Notes under the pieces: model-generated
Database searches by the model: none
What the model was told of the DNA's origin: nothing
What the model saw: only the letters and a program-made list of their open reading frames with translations
DNA from: Geodermatophilus bullaregiensis
GTDB taxonomy: Bacteria; Actinomycetota; Actinomycetes; Mycobacteriales; Geodermatophilaceae
Reading direction: 5' to 3'
Assembly (NCBI RefSeq): GCF_016907675.1
Contig: NZ_JAFBCJ010000001.1
Location: 62,001-126,000 of the forward strand
Length of the DNA: 64,000 nt
Part shown: one piece after another, positions 55,229-63,892 of the stretch
How the letters are laid out: each line of letters starts with the position of its first letter
Position numbering within the stretch: position 1 is the stretch's first letter
Program-made: the position numbers and the translations under genes

Positions 55229-56782
55229 TCACCCGGACCGGGGCGGCACCGCGATCTTGTACTGGGCGATCTTGCGGTAGAGCGTCGCGCGGCCGATGCC
55301 GAGCTCCTCGGCGACGCGGGTCATCGTGGTGCCGGGCTCGGTCAGGCACCGCACGATCTCGTCGCGCTCGAGCCGCTCCAGCCGCGACAGCGGCCGGGTG
55401 CCGCCGTCGAGCACCTCCGGTGCCAGGTGGTGGACGTCGACGACGTCGGCGCGCGCCGCGGCGTCGCGGACGACGCGGCGCAGCTGCCGGACGTTGCCCG
55501 GCCACGCGCAGGCCTCCAGCGCCCGCGCGGCGCGCGGCGTCAGGTCGACCGCCCGGTGGCGCTCCTGGCGGGCGACCCACCGCGCCAGGGGCAGCACGTC
55601 GTCGGTGCGTGCGCGCAGCGGCGGGACCTCGGTGACCGCCTCGACCAGGCGGGCGAGCGGGTCGGGCAGCACGGTGAACTCCGGGGCGGTCAGCACGAAG
55701 GGCTGCGGCCGGCCCGCGCGGCGGGCGGCGGCGAGGGTCTGCGCCAGGTCGCCGGCGGCCCAGGCGGGCAGGTGCGCCGACCCGGAGACGATCACGCAGG
55801 TGCCGGGGTCGCGCAGCTCCGGCGTCCACAGCTCCAGCCACGCCGCCACGTCCCCGTCCTCCGGCGCGCGGGCGTGCAGCAACCGCTGCCGCCCGGGCAG
55901 CCGCCGCCGCGCCAGGGCGGCCAGCGTCGCCTTGCCCGCGCCGGGCTCGCCCACCACGGCCAGCACCCGCCCGTCGGCGACCGCCGCCGACGCCTCGCCG
56001 ACCGCGGCGAGCCAGCCCGCCGAGACGCACGGGTCGCCGTCGTCAGCGGCCACCGAGCCCCGGACGACGGAGAAGACCTCGCCGCGGGGCGCCGGACGGA
56101 CCGTGCGGCCGCCGGCGCGCACGAGCATGAGCGCGCTCGTGGCGGACGCCGCCGTCTGGGCCAGGCCCAGCAGCAGGTCCGACGAGGCGTCCGACCAGGT
56201 GGTCAGGTTGATGCTGCCGGCCAGCTCGCCGGTGACCGGCTCGAGCACCGGGGCCGCGGCGCACGTGTAGCCGCGCAGGTCGGTGCAGTAGTGGTCGCCG
56301 GCCCGCACCAGGGAGGGCGCCCGGTCGGCCAGCGACAGGCCCAGCCCGTTGGTGCCGGCGTTGCGCTCGCTGTAGGTGAACCCCGGCGCGAGGTGCACCC
56401 GGTCCAGCGACCGCCGGATGCCGGGGTCGTCGCCGAGCCGGGCCAGCACGAGCCCCTCGGCGTCGGCGACCATCAGGCTGACCGGCTCGTTGGCGATCGC
56501 CGACTGCAGGTCGGTGAGGACGCGGTGCGCGCACTCGTACAGCAGCGAGCCGGTGTCGGGGGAGCCGGTGAAGACCGGGATGACCTCGTCCGGCGGTACG
56601 CCGTAGCCCTGGCTGCGCTGCCACGACGCGCGCAGCCGCGGAGCCGCCGCCCGGCCGGCCAGGGCGGGGTCGGCGAGCGGGCCGCGGGGCACCGGCAGGT
56701 CGTCCCGGTCCGGGTCCACGGGGGCCTCCGGGGCATCGAGGGCTGGGCCACGGGTGGTCGTGCGGGGTGTGGTGTGCGCCAC
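55229..56782 (-). CDS. MimR/AcoR-type regulator (GAF, degenerate AAA+, Fis HTH)
   Basis: The protein has 517 residues from GTG 56782; an earlier GTG at 56830 would run through a palindrome. A GAF-like sensor part (~60-240; FTYSERNAGTNGLGLSLADR) is followed by a P-loop GEPGAGKATLAALARR and an AAA+ region without the sigma-54 GAFTGA loop. The Fis-type HTH MTRVAEELGIGRATLYRKIAQYKI ends it. Actinobacterial members such as MimR activate monooxygenase operons without sigma-54. It is divergent from the amidohydrolase gene. Confidence 0.88.
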   Translation of the reverse strand: MAHTTPRTTTRGPALDAPEAPVDPDRDDLPVPRGPLADPALAGRAAAPRLRASWQRSQGYGVPPDEVIPVFTGSPDTGSLLYECAHRVLTDLQSAIANEPVSLMVADAEGLVLARLGDDPGIRRSLDRVHLAPGFTYSERNAGTNGLGLSLADRAPSLVRAGDHYCTDLRGYTCAAAPVLEPVTGELAGSINLTTWSDASSDLLLGLAQTAASATSALMLVRAGGRTVRPAPRGEVFSVVRGSVAADDGDPCVSAGWLAAVGEASAAVADGRVLAVVGEPGAGKATLAALARRRLPGRQRLLHARAPEDGDVAAWLELWTPELRDPGTCVIVSGSAHLPAWAAGDLAQTLAAARRAGRPQPFVLTAPEFTVLPDPLARLVEAVTEVPPLRARTDDVLPLARWVARQERHRAVDLTPRAARALEACAWPGNVRQLRRVVRDAAARADVVDVHHLAPEVLDGGTRPLSRLERLERDEIVRCLTEPGTTMTRVAEELGIGRATLYRKIAQYKIAVPPRSG

Positions 56783-56811
56783 GCAATCTACGCGCGCCTG
56801 CGCCGGTGCCG

Positions 56812-56830
56812 GTGTCCCGAAGTGAGACAC
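56812..56830. promoter_or_regulatory. Inverted repeat near the regulator start
   Basis: GTGTC-N9-GACAC lies between the regulator and the amidohydrolase gene. Gapped GTGTC/GACAC half-sites resemble those bound by AcoR/MimR-like Fis regulators, so it may be its own binding site. Confidence 0.45.
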
Positions 56831-56876
56831 CGGACGGGTGTTCCCGCCCGGTCCGGCTGCCTAGCGTCGACCCCGA

Positions 56877-56891
56877 GAGGTGACCCACCTC
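56877..56891. promoter_or_regulatory. Palindrome in the amidohydrolase leader
   Basis: GAGGTG-ACC-CACCTC is a perfect 6+3+6 repeat 26 bases before the ATG. It could be an operator or an RNA hairpin. The real SD (GGAGG, 56904-56908) lies downstream of it. Confidence 0.4.
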
Positions 56892-56916
56892 ACGACCGAG
56901 CCGACGGAGGCCCCGG

Positions 56917-57960
56917 ATGTACACCAAGGACGGCGAGCAGTACTACGTCGTGGACGCCCACATCGCGCTGTGGGACGCCCGCCCGGACAACCAGCGCAAC
57001 ATCCACGGCAAGCAGTTCATCGACTGCTTCTACGACTACCACCGCAACCTCAGCCCGGAGTCCGAGGTGTGGCCCTACGAGGAGTACCTCTACCAGGGCG
57101 GCGAGCGGCTGATGCGCGACGTGTTCGCCGACGGGATCGTCGACCACGCGGTCTTCCAGCCGGCGCGGCTCGCGGAGTTCTACCACCGCGGCTTCGGCCA
57201 GACCGAGGAGGCGTTCGCCCTCGCGCAGGCCCACCCGGACGAGCTGACCTACAACCACTACTGGGACCCGCGCGACGGCGAGAACGGCCTGGAGAAGCTC
57301 CGCGCCGACGCCGAGCGCATGCACCTGAAGGGCGTGAAGCTCTACACCGCCGACTGGCACGGCGAGTCCCGCGGTTGGAAGCTGTCCGACCCCATGGCCT
57401 ACCGGTACCTCGAGGCCTGCCGCGAGCTGGGCATCCGCAACATCCACGTCCACAAGGGCCCGACCATCCGGCCGCTGGACCGCGACGCCTTCGACGTCGC
57501 CGACGTCGACCACGCGGCCACCGACTTCCCCGACCTGACGTTCGTGGTGGAGCACTGCGGCCTGCCGCGCCTGGAGGACTTCTGCTGGATCGCCACCCAG
57601 GAGCCCAACGTGGTCGCGGGCCTGGCCGTCGCGATCCCGTTCATCCACACCCGGCCGCGGTACTTCGCGCAGATCATGGGCGAGCTCGTCTACTGGCTGG
57701 GGGAGGACCGCATCCTCTTCTCCAGCGACTACGCGCTGTGGACGCCCAAGTGGCTGGTCGAGCGGTTCGTCGACTTCCAGATCCCCGAGGACATGACCGA
57801 GTACGCGCCGCTGAGCACCGAGGTGAAGAAGAAGGTGCTCGGGCTCAACGCCGCCCGGCTCTACGACCTCGAGGTGCCCGCGCACCTGCGGCTGCCCGAG
57901 GCCGACGAGACGCAGACCGGCCCGCGCGAGCCCGCGGCCGCCGACCTCGCGTCGGTCTGA
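56917..57960 (+). CDS. Amidohydrolase (TIM-barrel) of propane/acetone monooxygenase clusters
   Basis: The protein has 347 residues, with GGAGG before the ATG. The metal-dependent amidohydrolase-2 fold is suggested by YYVVDAHIALWDAR (the usual HxH is altered to HIALWD), LKGVKLYTADWHG, NIHVHKGPT, LTFVVEHCGLPR and ILFSSDYALWTPKW. Proteins of this kind accompany MimABCD/PrmABCD monooxygenases; their role there is not settled. It is followed by the DUF59 and ADH genes in the same order as in those clusters. Confidence 0.82.
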   Translation: MYTKDGEQYYVVDAHIALWDARPDNQRNIHGKQFIDCFYDYHRNLSPESEVWPYEEYLYQGGERLMRDVFADGIVDHAVFQPARLAEFYHRGFGQTEEAFALAQAHPDELTYNHYWDPRDGENGLEKLRADAERMHLKGVKLYTADWHGESRGWKLSDPMAYRYLEACRELGIRNIHVHKGPTIRPLDRDAFDVADVDHAATDFPDLTFVVEHCGLPRLEDFCWIATQEPNVVAGLAVAIPFIHTRPRYFAQIMGELVYWLGEDRILFSSDYALWTPKWLVERFVDFQIPEDMTEYAPLSTEVKKKVLGLNAARLYDLEVPAHLRLPEADETQTGPREPAAADLASV

Positions 57961-57971
57961 GGCGGACGCCG

Positions 57972-58730
57972 ATGACCGCCGTCCTGCCGGACCTGCGCAG
58001 CGAGGTGCGCGCGGCGCTGGGCACCGTCGTCGACCCCGAGCTCGACGAGCCGATCACCGACCTCGGCTTCGTCCGCTCGGTGGCCGTCGACGGCGACGCG
58101 GTGGAGGTGCACCTGCGCCTGCCCACGTCGTTCTGCGCGCCGAACTTCGCCTGGCTGATGGTCTCCGACGCCTCCGACGCGGTGACCGCCGTCCCGGGGG
58201 TGGGCCGCGTGGTGGTCGAGCTCGACGACCACTCCGACTCCGACCTCATCAACGCCGGTCTCGCCGCCGGGGCCGGCTACCGCGGCACCTTCGGCTCCGA
58301 GGCGGAGGAGTCCCTCGACGCGCTGCGGGCGACCTTCCTCCGCAAGGGCCACACCGCCGCGATGGAGCGGGCGGTGAGCGCGCTGCTGCGGTCCGCCCCG
58401 GACACCGACGTCGCCGCGCTCACCCTCGGCGACCTCCCGCCGGGGGAGCACACCACCGACGCGCTGCTGCGCCGCCGCGCCGCCCTCGGGCTGCCGGTCG
58501 ACGCCGCCGCACCCGTGCTCGTGCTCGACGACGGCACCCGCCCCGACCCCGCCCAGGCGCCGATGGTGCTGCGCCGGGCCCGGTCGGTGCGCATCTCCGT
58601 CGACGGCAACGCGCACTTCTGCCGCGGGCTGCTCACCACCCGCTACCCCGGGTCGGAGGCCGACCAGGCGCCCCGCCCCGAGGACCGACCGCTGCTCCCG
58701 CTCACCGTCTCGAAGGGAACCCGCCCGTGA
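57972..58730 (+). CDS. DUF59/MIP18-family iron-sulfur assembly-type protein
   Basis: The protein has 252 residues starting 11 bases after the amidohydrolase stop. The MIP18/DUF59 domain is in the first 110 residues: VRAALGTVVDPELDEPITDLGFVRSVAVDG and LRLPTSFCAPNFAWLMVSDA with the conserved Cys. The rest is unassigned, with ISVDGNAHFCRGLL near the end. DUF59 proteins help metal or Fe-S centre assembly, here perhaps of a di-iron enzyme. Its stop overlaps the ADH start (GTGA). Confidence 0.85.
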   Translation: MTAVLPDLRSEVRAALGTVVDPELDEPITDLGFVRSVAVDGDAVEVHLRLPTSFCAPNFAWLMVSDASDAVTAVPGVGRVVVELDDHSDSDLINAGLAAGAGYRGTFGSEAEESLDALRATFLRKGHTAAMERAVSALLRSAPDTDVAALTLGDLPPGEHTTDALLRRRAALGLPVDAAAPVLVLDDGTRPDPAQAPMVLRRARSVRISVDGNAHFCRGLLTTRYPGSEADQAPRPEDRPLLPLTVSKGTRP

Positions 58731-59752
58731 AGGCCGTCCGCGTGCACGACTACCACGCCGACCCCAGGATCGACGACATCCCCGAACCGCAGCTCCGGGG
58801 TCCCTTCGACGTCATCGTCAAGGTCGGCGGCGCCGGGGTCTGCCGGACCGACCTGCACATCCTCGAGGGCCAGTGGGCCGACCTGCAGAACCCGGACCTG
58901 CCCTACGTGATCGGGCACGAGAACGCCGGGTGGGTGCACCAGGTCGGGGAGGGGGTCACCAACGTCGCCGTCGGTGACACCGTGATCCTGCACCCCCAGC
59001 CCAGCTGCGGCCTGTGCACGCCCTGCCGCGCCGGCCGGGACATGCAGTGCGAGAACGCCTTCTTCCCCGGGTTGTCCAACGACGACGGCGGCATGGCCGA
59101 GTACCTGCGCACCACCGCCCGCGCCTGCGTGAAGCTCGACCCGTCGACCGACCCCGCCGACGTCGCCGCCCTCGCCGACGCCGGCATCACCGCCTACCAC
59201 GCCGTGCGCAAGGCCCTGCCGCTGCTGCACCCGGGCACGACGGCGGTCGTGCAGGGCGCCGGGGGGCTCGGCCACATCGGCGTCCAGTGCCTGGCCGCCC
59301 TGTCGGGCACCCGGGTCGTCGTCGTCGACCGCAACCCCGACGCCCTGGAGCTCGCCCGGCAGATCGGGGCGGACGAGACCGTGGTCGCCGACGGTGACCA
59401 GGTGCAGGCGGTCCAGGACCTGACCGGCGGGGGCGCGGACGTCGTCTTCGACTTCGTCGCCGAGCAGGGCGCGGAGATGGACGGCTGGCGCATGACCGGC
59501 CCGGCCGGCTCGTACTACGTCATCGGGTACGGCGGCGAGCTCCGGATCCCGACGCTGGACCTCGTCGCCGGCGAGAAGAACGTCGTCGGCAACATCGTCG
59601 GCACCTACACCGACCTGGCCGAGCTGATGGTGCTCGCGCAGGCCGGGAAGGTCACCCTGCACACCCAGCAGTACCCGCTGGACAGGGCCGTCGACGCGCT
59701 CGGCGACCTCGATGCCGGGAAGGTCCGGGGGCGCGCCATCCTCGTCCCCTGA
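58727..59752 (+). CDS. Zinc-dependent NAD(P) alcohol dehydrogenase
   Basis: The protein has 341 residues. Catalytic zinc ligands are in AGVCRTDLHILEG and IGHENAGWVHQVGEGV; the structural zinc site is CGLCTPCRAGRDMQC. The nucleotide site is VQGAGGLGHIGVQCLAAL with an Asp (VVVDRNPDAL) that suggests NAD. In Mim/Prm clusters such an enzyme oxidises 2-propanol or 1-propanol. It is the last gene of the three-gene operon, ending at a strong hairpin. Confidence 0.92.
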   Translation: MKAVRVHDYHADPRIDDIPEPQLRGPFDVIVKVGGAGVCRTDLHILEGQWADLQNPDLPYVIGHENAGWVHQVGEGVTNVAVGDTVILHPQPSCGLCTPCRAGRDMQCENAFFPGLSNDDGGMAEYLRTTARACVKLDPSTDPADVAALADAGITAYHAVRKALPLLHPGTTAVVQGAGGLGHIGVQCLAALSGTRVVVVDRNPDALELARQIGADETVVADGDQVQAVQDLTGGGADVVFDFVAEQGAEMDGWRMTGPAGSYYVIGYGGELRIPTLDLVAGEKNVVGNIVGTYTDLAELMVLAQAGKVTLHTQQYPLDRAVDALGDLDAGKVRGRAILVP

Positions 59753-59815
59753 GAGGAGGGCCCTCCTGCCCCCACCGCTGGCACGCTCGCGGCGGGACCC
59801 CGCAGGAGGGCCGCC
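59751..59815 (+). repeat. Post-gene hairpin repeat B, copy 3 (after ADH)
   Basis: GGCCCTCCTGC (59759-59769) and GCAGGAGGGCC (59802-59812) form a perfect 11-base stem around a loop with CCCACCGCTGGCACGCTCGC and GGCGGG, the core shared with the copies at 34841 and 42262. It is the best-preserved copy and a likely terminator for the ADH operon and the convergent permease gene. Confidence 0.65.
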
Positions 59816-59862
59816 CGTCCCCGCGGCGGCGGGCCGACCCTGCCGGGGCGGCCCGCCGCCGG

Positions 59863-61317
59863 TCAGGGGGTCTGCGTCGGCGCGCGCCGGTGGTGCGGGC
59901 TGTCCGGGTTCAACAGCGAGTGCTTGCGGCCGTAGGCGAAGTAGATGACCAACCCGATGAGGAGCCAGACGCCGAAGCGCGCCCAGGTCTCCCAGGGCAG
60001 CTGCCAGATCAGGAACAGCGACGACAGCACCCCGAACGCGGGGACGAAGGGCATGAAGGGCAGGCGGAAGGAGCGGGGGGTGTCGGGCCGGGTGTAGCGG
60101 AACAGGATGACCGCGGCGCAGACGACGATGAACGCGGACAGGATGCCGATGTTGGTCAGGTCCGCGACGGCGCGGATCGGGAAGACGCCGGCGAGCAGGG
60201 CGGAGGCCACCCCGGCGATCCAGGTCACCCGCTGCGGGGTGCCGGTCCGGTCCACCTGGGCGAACCACGGCGGCAGCAGCCCGTCGCGGCTCATGGAGAA
60301 CCAGACGCGGGTGACGCCGAGCAGGAAGGTCAGCATCACGGTCAGGATCGACAGCACGGCGAAGACCGAGATGATGCTGGCGATCACCGGCAGGCCGACG
60401 CTGGTGAAGGCCGAGGCGAAGCCGGCGGTCGGGTCGATGTCCCGGTAGTTCTGCATCCCGGTCAGCACCAGGGTGGCGGCCACGTACAGCGTCATCGCGA
60501 TGATCAGCGACAGGACGATCGCCTTGGGCATGTGCTTCTTGCCGTCCTCGGCCTCCTCGGCGGCGGTGCTCATGGCGTCGTAGCCGAAGACCGCGAAGAA
60601 GACCGTGGCCGCGCCGGTGAGCACCGGACCGAACCCGGCGGGCATGAACGGGTCGTAGTTCCCGGCGTTGATGTAGAAGACGCCCAGCCCGATGATGAAC
60701 AGGATCAGCACGATCTTGATGGCCACGGCCACGAGCTCGAAGCGGCCGAAGGCCTTGGTGCCGCGGCTGAGGATGAAGGTCACGAGCAGGCAGATCAGGA
60801 TGGCCGGGATGTTGACGATCCCGCCCTCCTCGGCGGACGCGGTGACCGCGGTCGGCAGGCTGAGGCCGAAGCCGTCGAGGAACGCCTCGAGGTAGCCCGA
60901 GATGCCGATCGCCACGACGGCCACGATGGCGATGTACTCCAGCAGCAGGTCCCAGCCGATGAACCAGCCGATGATCTCGCCGAGGGCGACGTACCCGTAG
61001 GTGTAGGCGGAGCCGGCCCGCGGGATCATGCCGGCGAACTCGGCGTAGGAGACCGCCGCGGCCGCCGACGCCAGACCGGCGATGAGGAAGGCGATCAGCA
61101 CGGCCGGCCCGACGCCGGGGTTGTCCGCGTCACCGGCGGCCACCAACCCGGCGAGGGAGAAGATCCCGACGCCGATGATGCCGCCGACACCGATCGCGGT
61201 CAGCTGCCAGAGCCCGAGGCTCTTGGCGAGCGCACCGGCGCCGCTGTCCTTCTCGATCTCGTCCATCTGCTCGACCGGCATGCGCCGCCAGACGGACCGC
61301 CGTTCCGGAGTGCTCAT
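59863..61317 (-). CDS. APC-family amino acid permease
   Basis: The protein has 484 residues with GAGGGAG before the ATG. It has about twelve to thirteen membrane helices and the APC signature LTAIGVGGIIGVGIFSLAG near residue 40, then SYAEFAGMIPRAGSAYTYGYVALGEIIGW and FFAVFGYDAMSTAAEEAEDGKKHMPKAI. It is close to the cationic amino acid transporter (CAT/YfnA) group. The specific substrate is unknown. Confidence 0.92.
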   Translation of the reverse strand: MSTPERRSVWRRMPVEQMDEIEKDSGAGALAKSLGLWQLTAIGVGGIIGVGIFSLAGLVAAGDADNPGVGPAVLIAFLIAGLASAAAAVSYAEFAGMIPRAGSAYTYGYVALGEIIGWFIGWDLLLEYIAIVAVVAIGISGYLEAFLDGFGLSLPTAVTASAEEGGIVNIPAILICLLVTFILSRGTKAFGRFELVAVAIKIVLILFIIGLGVFYINAGNYDPFMPAGFGPVLTGAATVFFAVFGYDAMSTAAEEAEDGKKHMPKAIVLSLIIAMTLYVAATLVLTGMQNYRDIDPTAGFASAFTSVGLPVIASIISVFAVLSILTVMLTFLLGVTRVWFSMSRDGLLPPWFAQVDRTGTPQRVTWIAGVASALLAGVFPIRAVADLTNIGILSAFIVVCAAVILFRYTRPDTPRSFRLPFMPFVPAFGVLSSLFLIWQLPWETWARFGVWLLIGLVIYFAYGRKHSLLNPDSPHHRRAPTQTP

Positions 61318-61589
61318 CGGTGTGCTCCCTCGACGTGGGGCGTCCGGGCACGGCGGGTGCCGGGGACGGGGAGGCGCTCCGGACACTCCGGGGCGCGCGG
61401 CCGGGGCGGCTCCGCGCCGAGGGTCCTCGCCCCCCACCCGTCTGGCAAAAGGAGGCGCCGACCCACCTCCGGGCGGGGCGCGCCTGCCCGCCGCGGGACA
61501 GCAGCCCGCCGGCAGGTGTCGGGGACGCCACAGCGGCCTCCGGCGGGCCGTGACACCGCGGAGTCGTCACCCGTCCGTAACCTCGTCCG

Positions 61590-62993
61590 GTGCTCCCCGT
61601 GACCCGGTACCGCCCGCAGCGGTTCGTCCGCCTGCCCGACCGGGCGCGGCGGGCCATCTCCGGCTCCGGTCCGCCCACCGCGCCGATCGGGCTGCGCTCC
61701 CAGCCCAGCCGGGTGGACGACCTCACCGCGCACGCGGCGCTGGGCCTGGCCCTGCGCATCGGGGAGTCGATGCTGGCCGTGGGGGCCTCCGCGGCCGACG
61801 TGACCGCCACGGTGCTCCGGGTGGCGGCGGCCCACGGTCTGACCGCCTGCCAGGTCGACGTCACCTTCACGTCGCTGACGATCAGCTACGACCGGGACGA
61901 CGCCCTGCCGCTGACCGTCATGCGCATCGTGCACACCCGCGGGATGGACTACACCCGCCTGCAGGGGGTCACCGACCTGGCGCGGGAGGTCGGGGCGGGC
62001 GACCTCGACCTCGAGGAGGCGCACCGCCGGCTGGACCGCGTCGTCGCCGCGCCGCACCCCTACCGCCGCCGCATCCACGCGCTGGGGTGGTCGGGGGTGG
62101 CCGGCGCCGTCGGGTTCCTGCTCGGCGGCGGGTGGCTGGTCGCCCTGGTAGCGGCGCTGACCACGGCGTCGATCGAGCAGGTCATGCGCGCGCTGGACCG
62201 GCGCGGGCTCCCGCTGTTCTTCCAGCAGGCGGTCGGCGCCGCAGTGGCGACGGGGGTGGCCGTGCTCCTGGTGGTCTTCGACGTCGGCGTCCGCAGCTCG
62301 CTGGTCGTCGCCGCGGGGATCGTGGTGCTCCTCGCGGGACTGTCCCTGGTGGGCGCCGCCGAGGACGCGATCAGCGGCTTCCCGGTCACCGCCGCCGCGC
62401 GGGCCTTCGAGGTGCTGACCCTGACCGCCGGCATCGTCGTCGGCATCGCCGGCGTGCTGGACCTGGCGCAGCGGGCGGGGGTCCCGCTGGCGCTGGTCGA
62501 CCCCTCGCACGCCGACGTGCCCTCCGCCGTCGCCCTCGCCGCGGCGGCCGGGATCGCCGGCTTCTGGGCGCTGGCGTCCTACGCCCGCCCGCGCGGCGTC
62601 GCCGTCGCCACCGCGGCCGGCGCGCTGTCGTGGGCGGTCTCCTCGGCGGCCGGGTCGCTCGGCGCGGGGCCGGCGGTCGCCAGCGCCGCCGGTGCCCTGC
62701 TCGTCGGCTTCTGCGGGGAGGCCCTGACCGGCCGGTTGCGGATCCCCCCGCTGCTGGTCGCCGTCTGCGGCATCGTCCCGCTGCTGCCCGGGCTGGCGAT
62801 CTACCAGGGCCTGTTCGCGATCGTCGTGGACGCCGACGTCCCCGGCGGGCTGGACGCCCTCGTCGGTGCCGCCGCGATCGGCCTCGGCCTGGCCGCCGGC
62901 GTCACGCTGGGCGAGCACCTCGGCCGGCCGCTGAGCCGCGAGCACGACCGGTTCGACCGGCGGGTGCGCCTGCGCGCGACGACCACCGACTGA
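61590..62993 (+). CDS. Threonine/serine exporter family protein (ThrE-like)
   Basis: The protein has 467 residues from a GTG. The cytoplasmic first part has LRIGESMLAVGASAADVTATVLRVA and VDVTFTSLTISY; then come about ten membrane helices in two sets, DUF1212/ThrE then ThrE_2, with PLLPGLAIYQGLF near the end. Family members export threonine and serine. It may be ThrE itself; the exact substrate is inferred from the family. Confidence 0.88.
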   Translation: MLPVTRYRPQRFVRLPDRARRAISGSGPPTAPIGLRSQPSRVDDLTAHAALGLALRIGESMLAVGASAADVTATVLRVAAAHGLTACQVDVTFTSLTISYDRDDALPLTVMRIVHTRGMDYTRLQGVTDLAREVGAGDLDLEEAHRRLDRVVAAPHPYRRRIHALGWSGVAGAVGFLLGGGWLVALVAALTTASIEQVMRALDRRGLPLFFQQAVGAAVATGVAVLLVVFDVGVRSSLVVAAGIVVLLAGLSLVGAAEDAISGFPVTAAARAFEVLTLTAGIVVGIAGVLDLAQRAGVPLALVDPSHADVPSAVALAAAAGIAGFWALASYARPRGVAVATAAGALSWAVSSAAGSLGAGPAVASAAGALLVGFCGEALTGRLRIPPLLVAVCGIVPLLPGLAIYQGLFAIVVDADVPGGLDALVGAAAIGLGLAAGVTLGEHLGRPLSREHDRFDRRVRLRATTTD

Positions 62994-63187
62994 GACCTCC
63001 GTCCCGCCCCGGCCCGCGGTGCCGCGCCGGCTGGGACACTCGGGTGCGGAGACCACCCGCGCGGACACGCCCCCGAGGTCCGACGCCGGGCCCGCGGGAC
63101 GCCGGCGGTGGTCCAGACGCCGTCCGAGCCCCCCACGCGCACGCGTCGCGCACCCGGGGACGAGTAGCCGAGGAAACCGCGATCCGC

Positions 63188-63892
63188 ATGCCCGACCACA
63201 TCGCCGCAGTCCTGTTCGACATGGACGGCACCCTCGTGGAGACCGAGCAGCACTGGGGGACGGCGCTGTTCGCCCTCGCCCGGCGGCTGGGCGGCGAGCT
63301 CAGCGCCGCCGCCCGGGAGGCCACCGTGGGCACGACCGTGCGCGCCTCCATGGGGGTCCTCTACGCCGACCTGGGGCTCGACCGCGGCGAGGAGGAGCTG
63401 CAGGCCGACGCCGGCTGGGTCATGGACACCGTCGCGGAGCTCCTGGCCGCCGACGTCCCCTGGCGACCGGGCGCCCGGGAGCTGATCGCCGAGCTGCGGG
63501 CGGCGGCGGTGCCCACCGCCCTGGTGACGACGACGCCGCGGCGGCTGGCCGACCTGGTGATCGCCCAGCTCGAGCGCGCCTTCCCCGACGTGCCGCCGTT
63601 CGACCTCACCGTCTGCGGCGACGAGGTGCCCGCCCGCAAGCCCGACCCGGCGCCCTACCTGCAGGCCGCCGCGGCGCTCGGCGTCGACCCGGCCGACTGC
63701 GTGGTGGTCGAGGACTCCGCCGCCGGCGTGGCCGCGGGCCTGGCCGCCGGGGCCGCGGTGCTCGGCGTGCCGTCGCTGCAGCCGCTGACGCCCGCGCCGG
63801 GCCTGGTGCTGCGGGACACGCTGGCCGGGGTCGGGCTCGACGGGCTCGCCGGCGTGCTGGCCGGCCGCGACGCCGTCGACGCCCCCGCCTAG
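63188..63892 (+). CDS. HAD-superfamily hydrolase (phosphatase)
   Basis: The protein has 234 residues. HAD motif I is AAVLFDMDGTLVETE, motif II is ALVTTTPRRL, Lys is in VPARKPDPAPYLQAAAALGV and motif IV is CVVVEDSAAGVAAG. A helical cap lies between. It is a beta-phosphoglucomutase/phosphoglycolate-phosphatase-like protein; the substrate is unknown. Its stop overlaps the stop of the convergent gene. Confidence 0.92.
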   Translation: MPDHIAAVLFDMDGTLVETEQHWGTALFALARRLGGELSAAAREATVGTTVRASMGVLYADLGLDRGEEELQADAGWVMDTVAELLAADVPWRPGARELIAELRAAAVPTALVTTTPRRLADLVIAQLERAFPDVPPFDLTVCGDEVPARKPDPAPYLQAAAALGVDPADCVVVEDSAAGVAAGLAAGAAVLGVPSLQPLTPAPGLVLRDTLAGVGLDGLAGVLAGRDAVDAPA

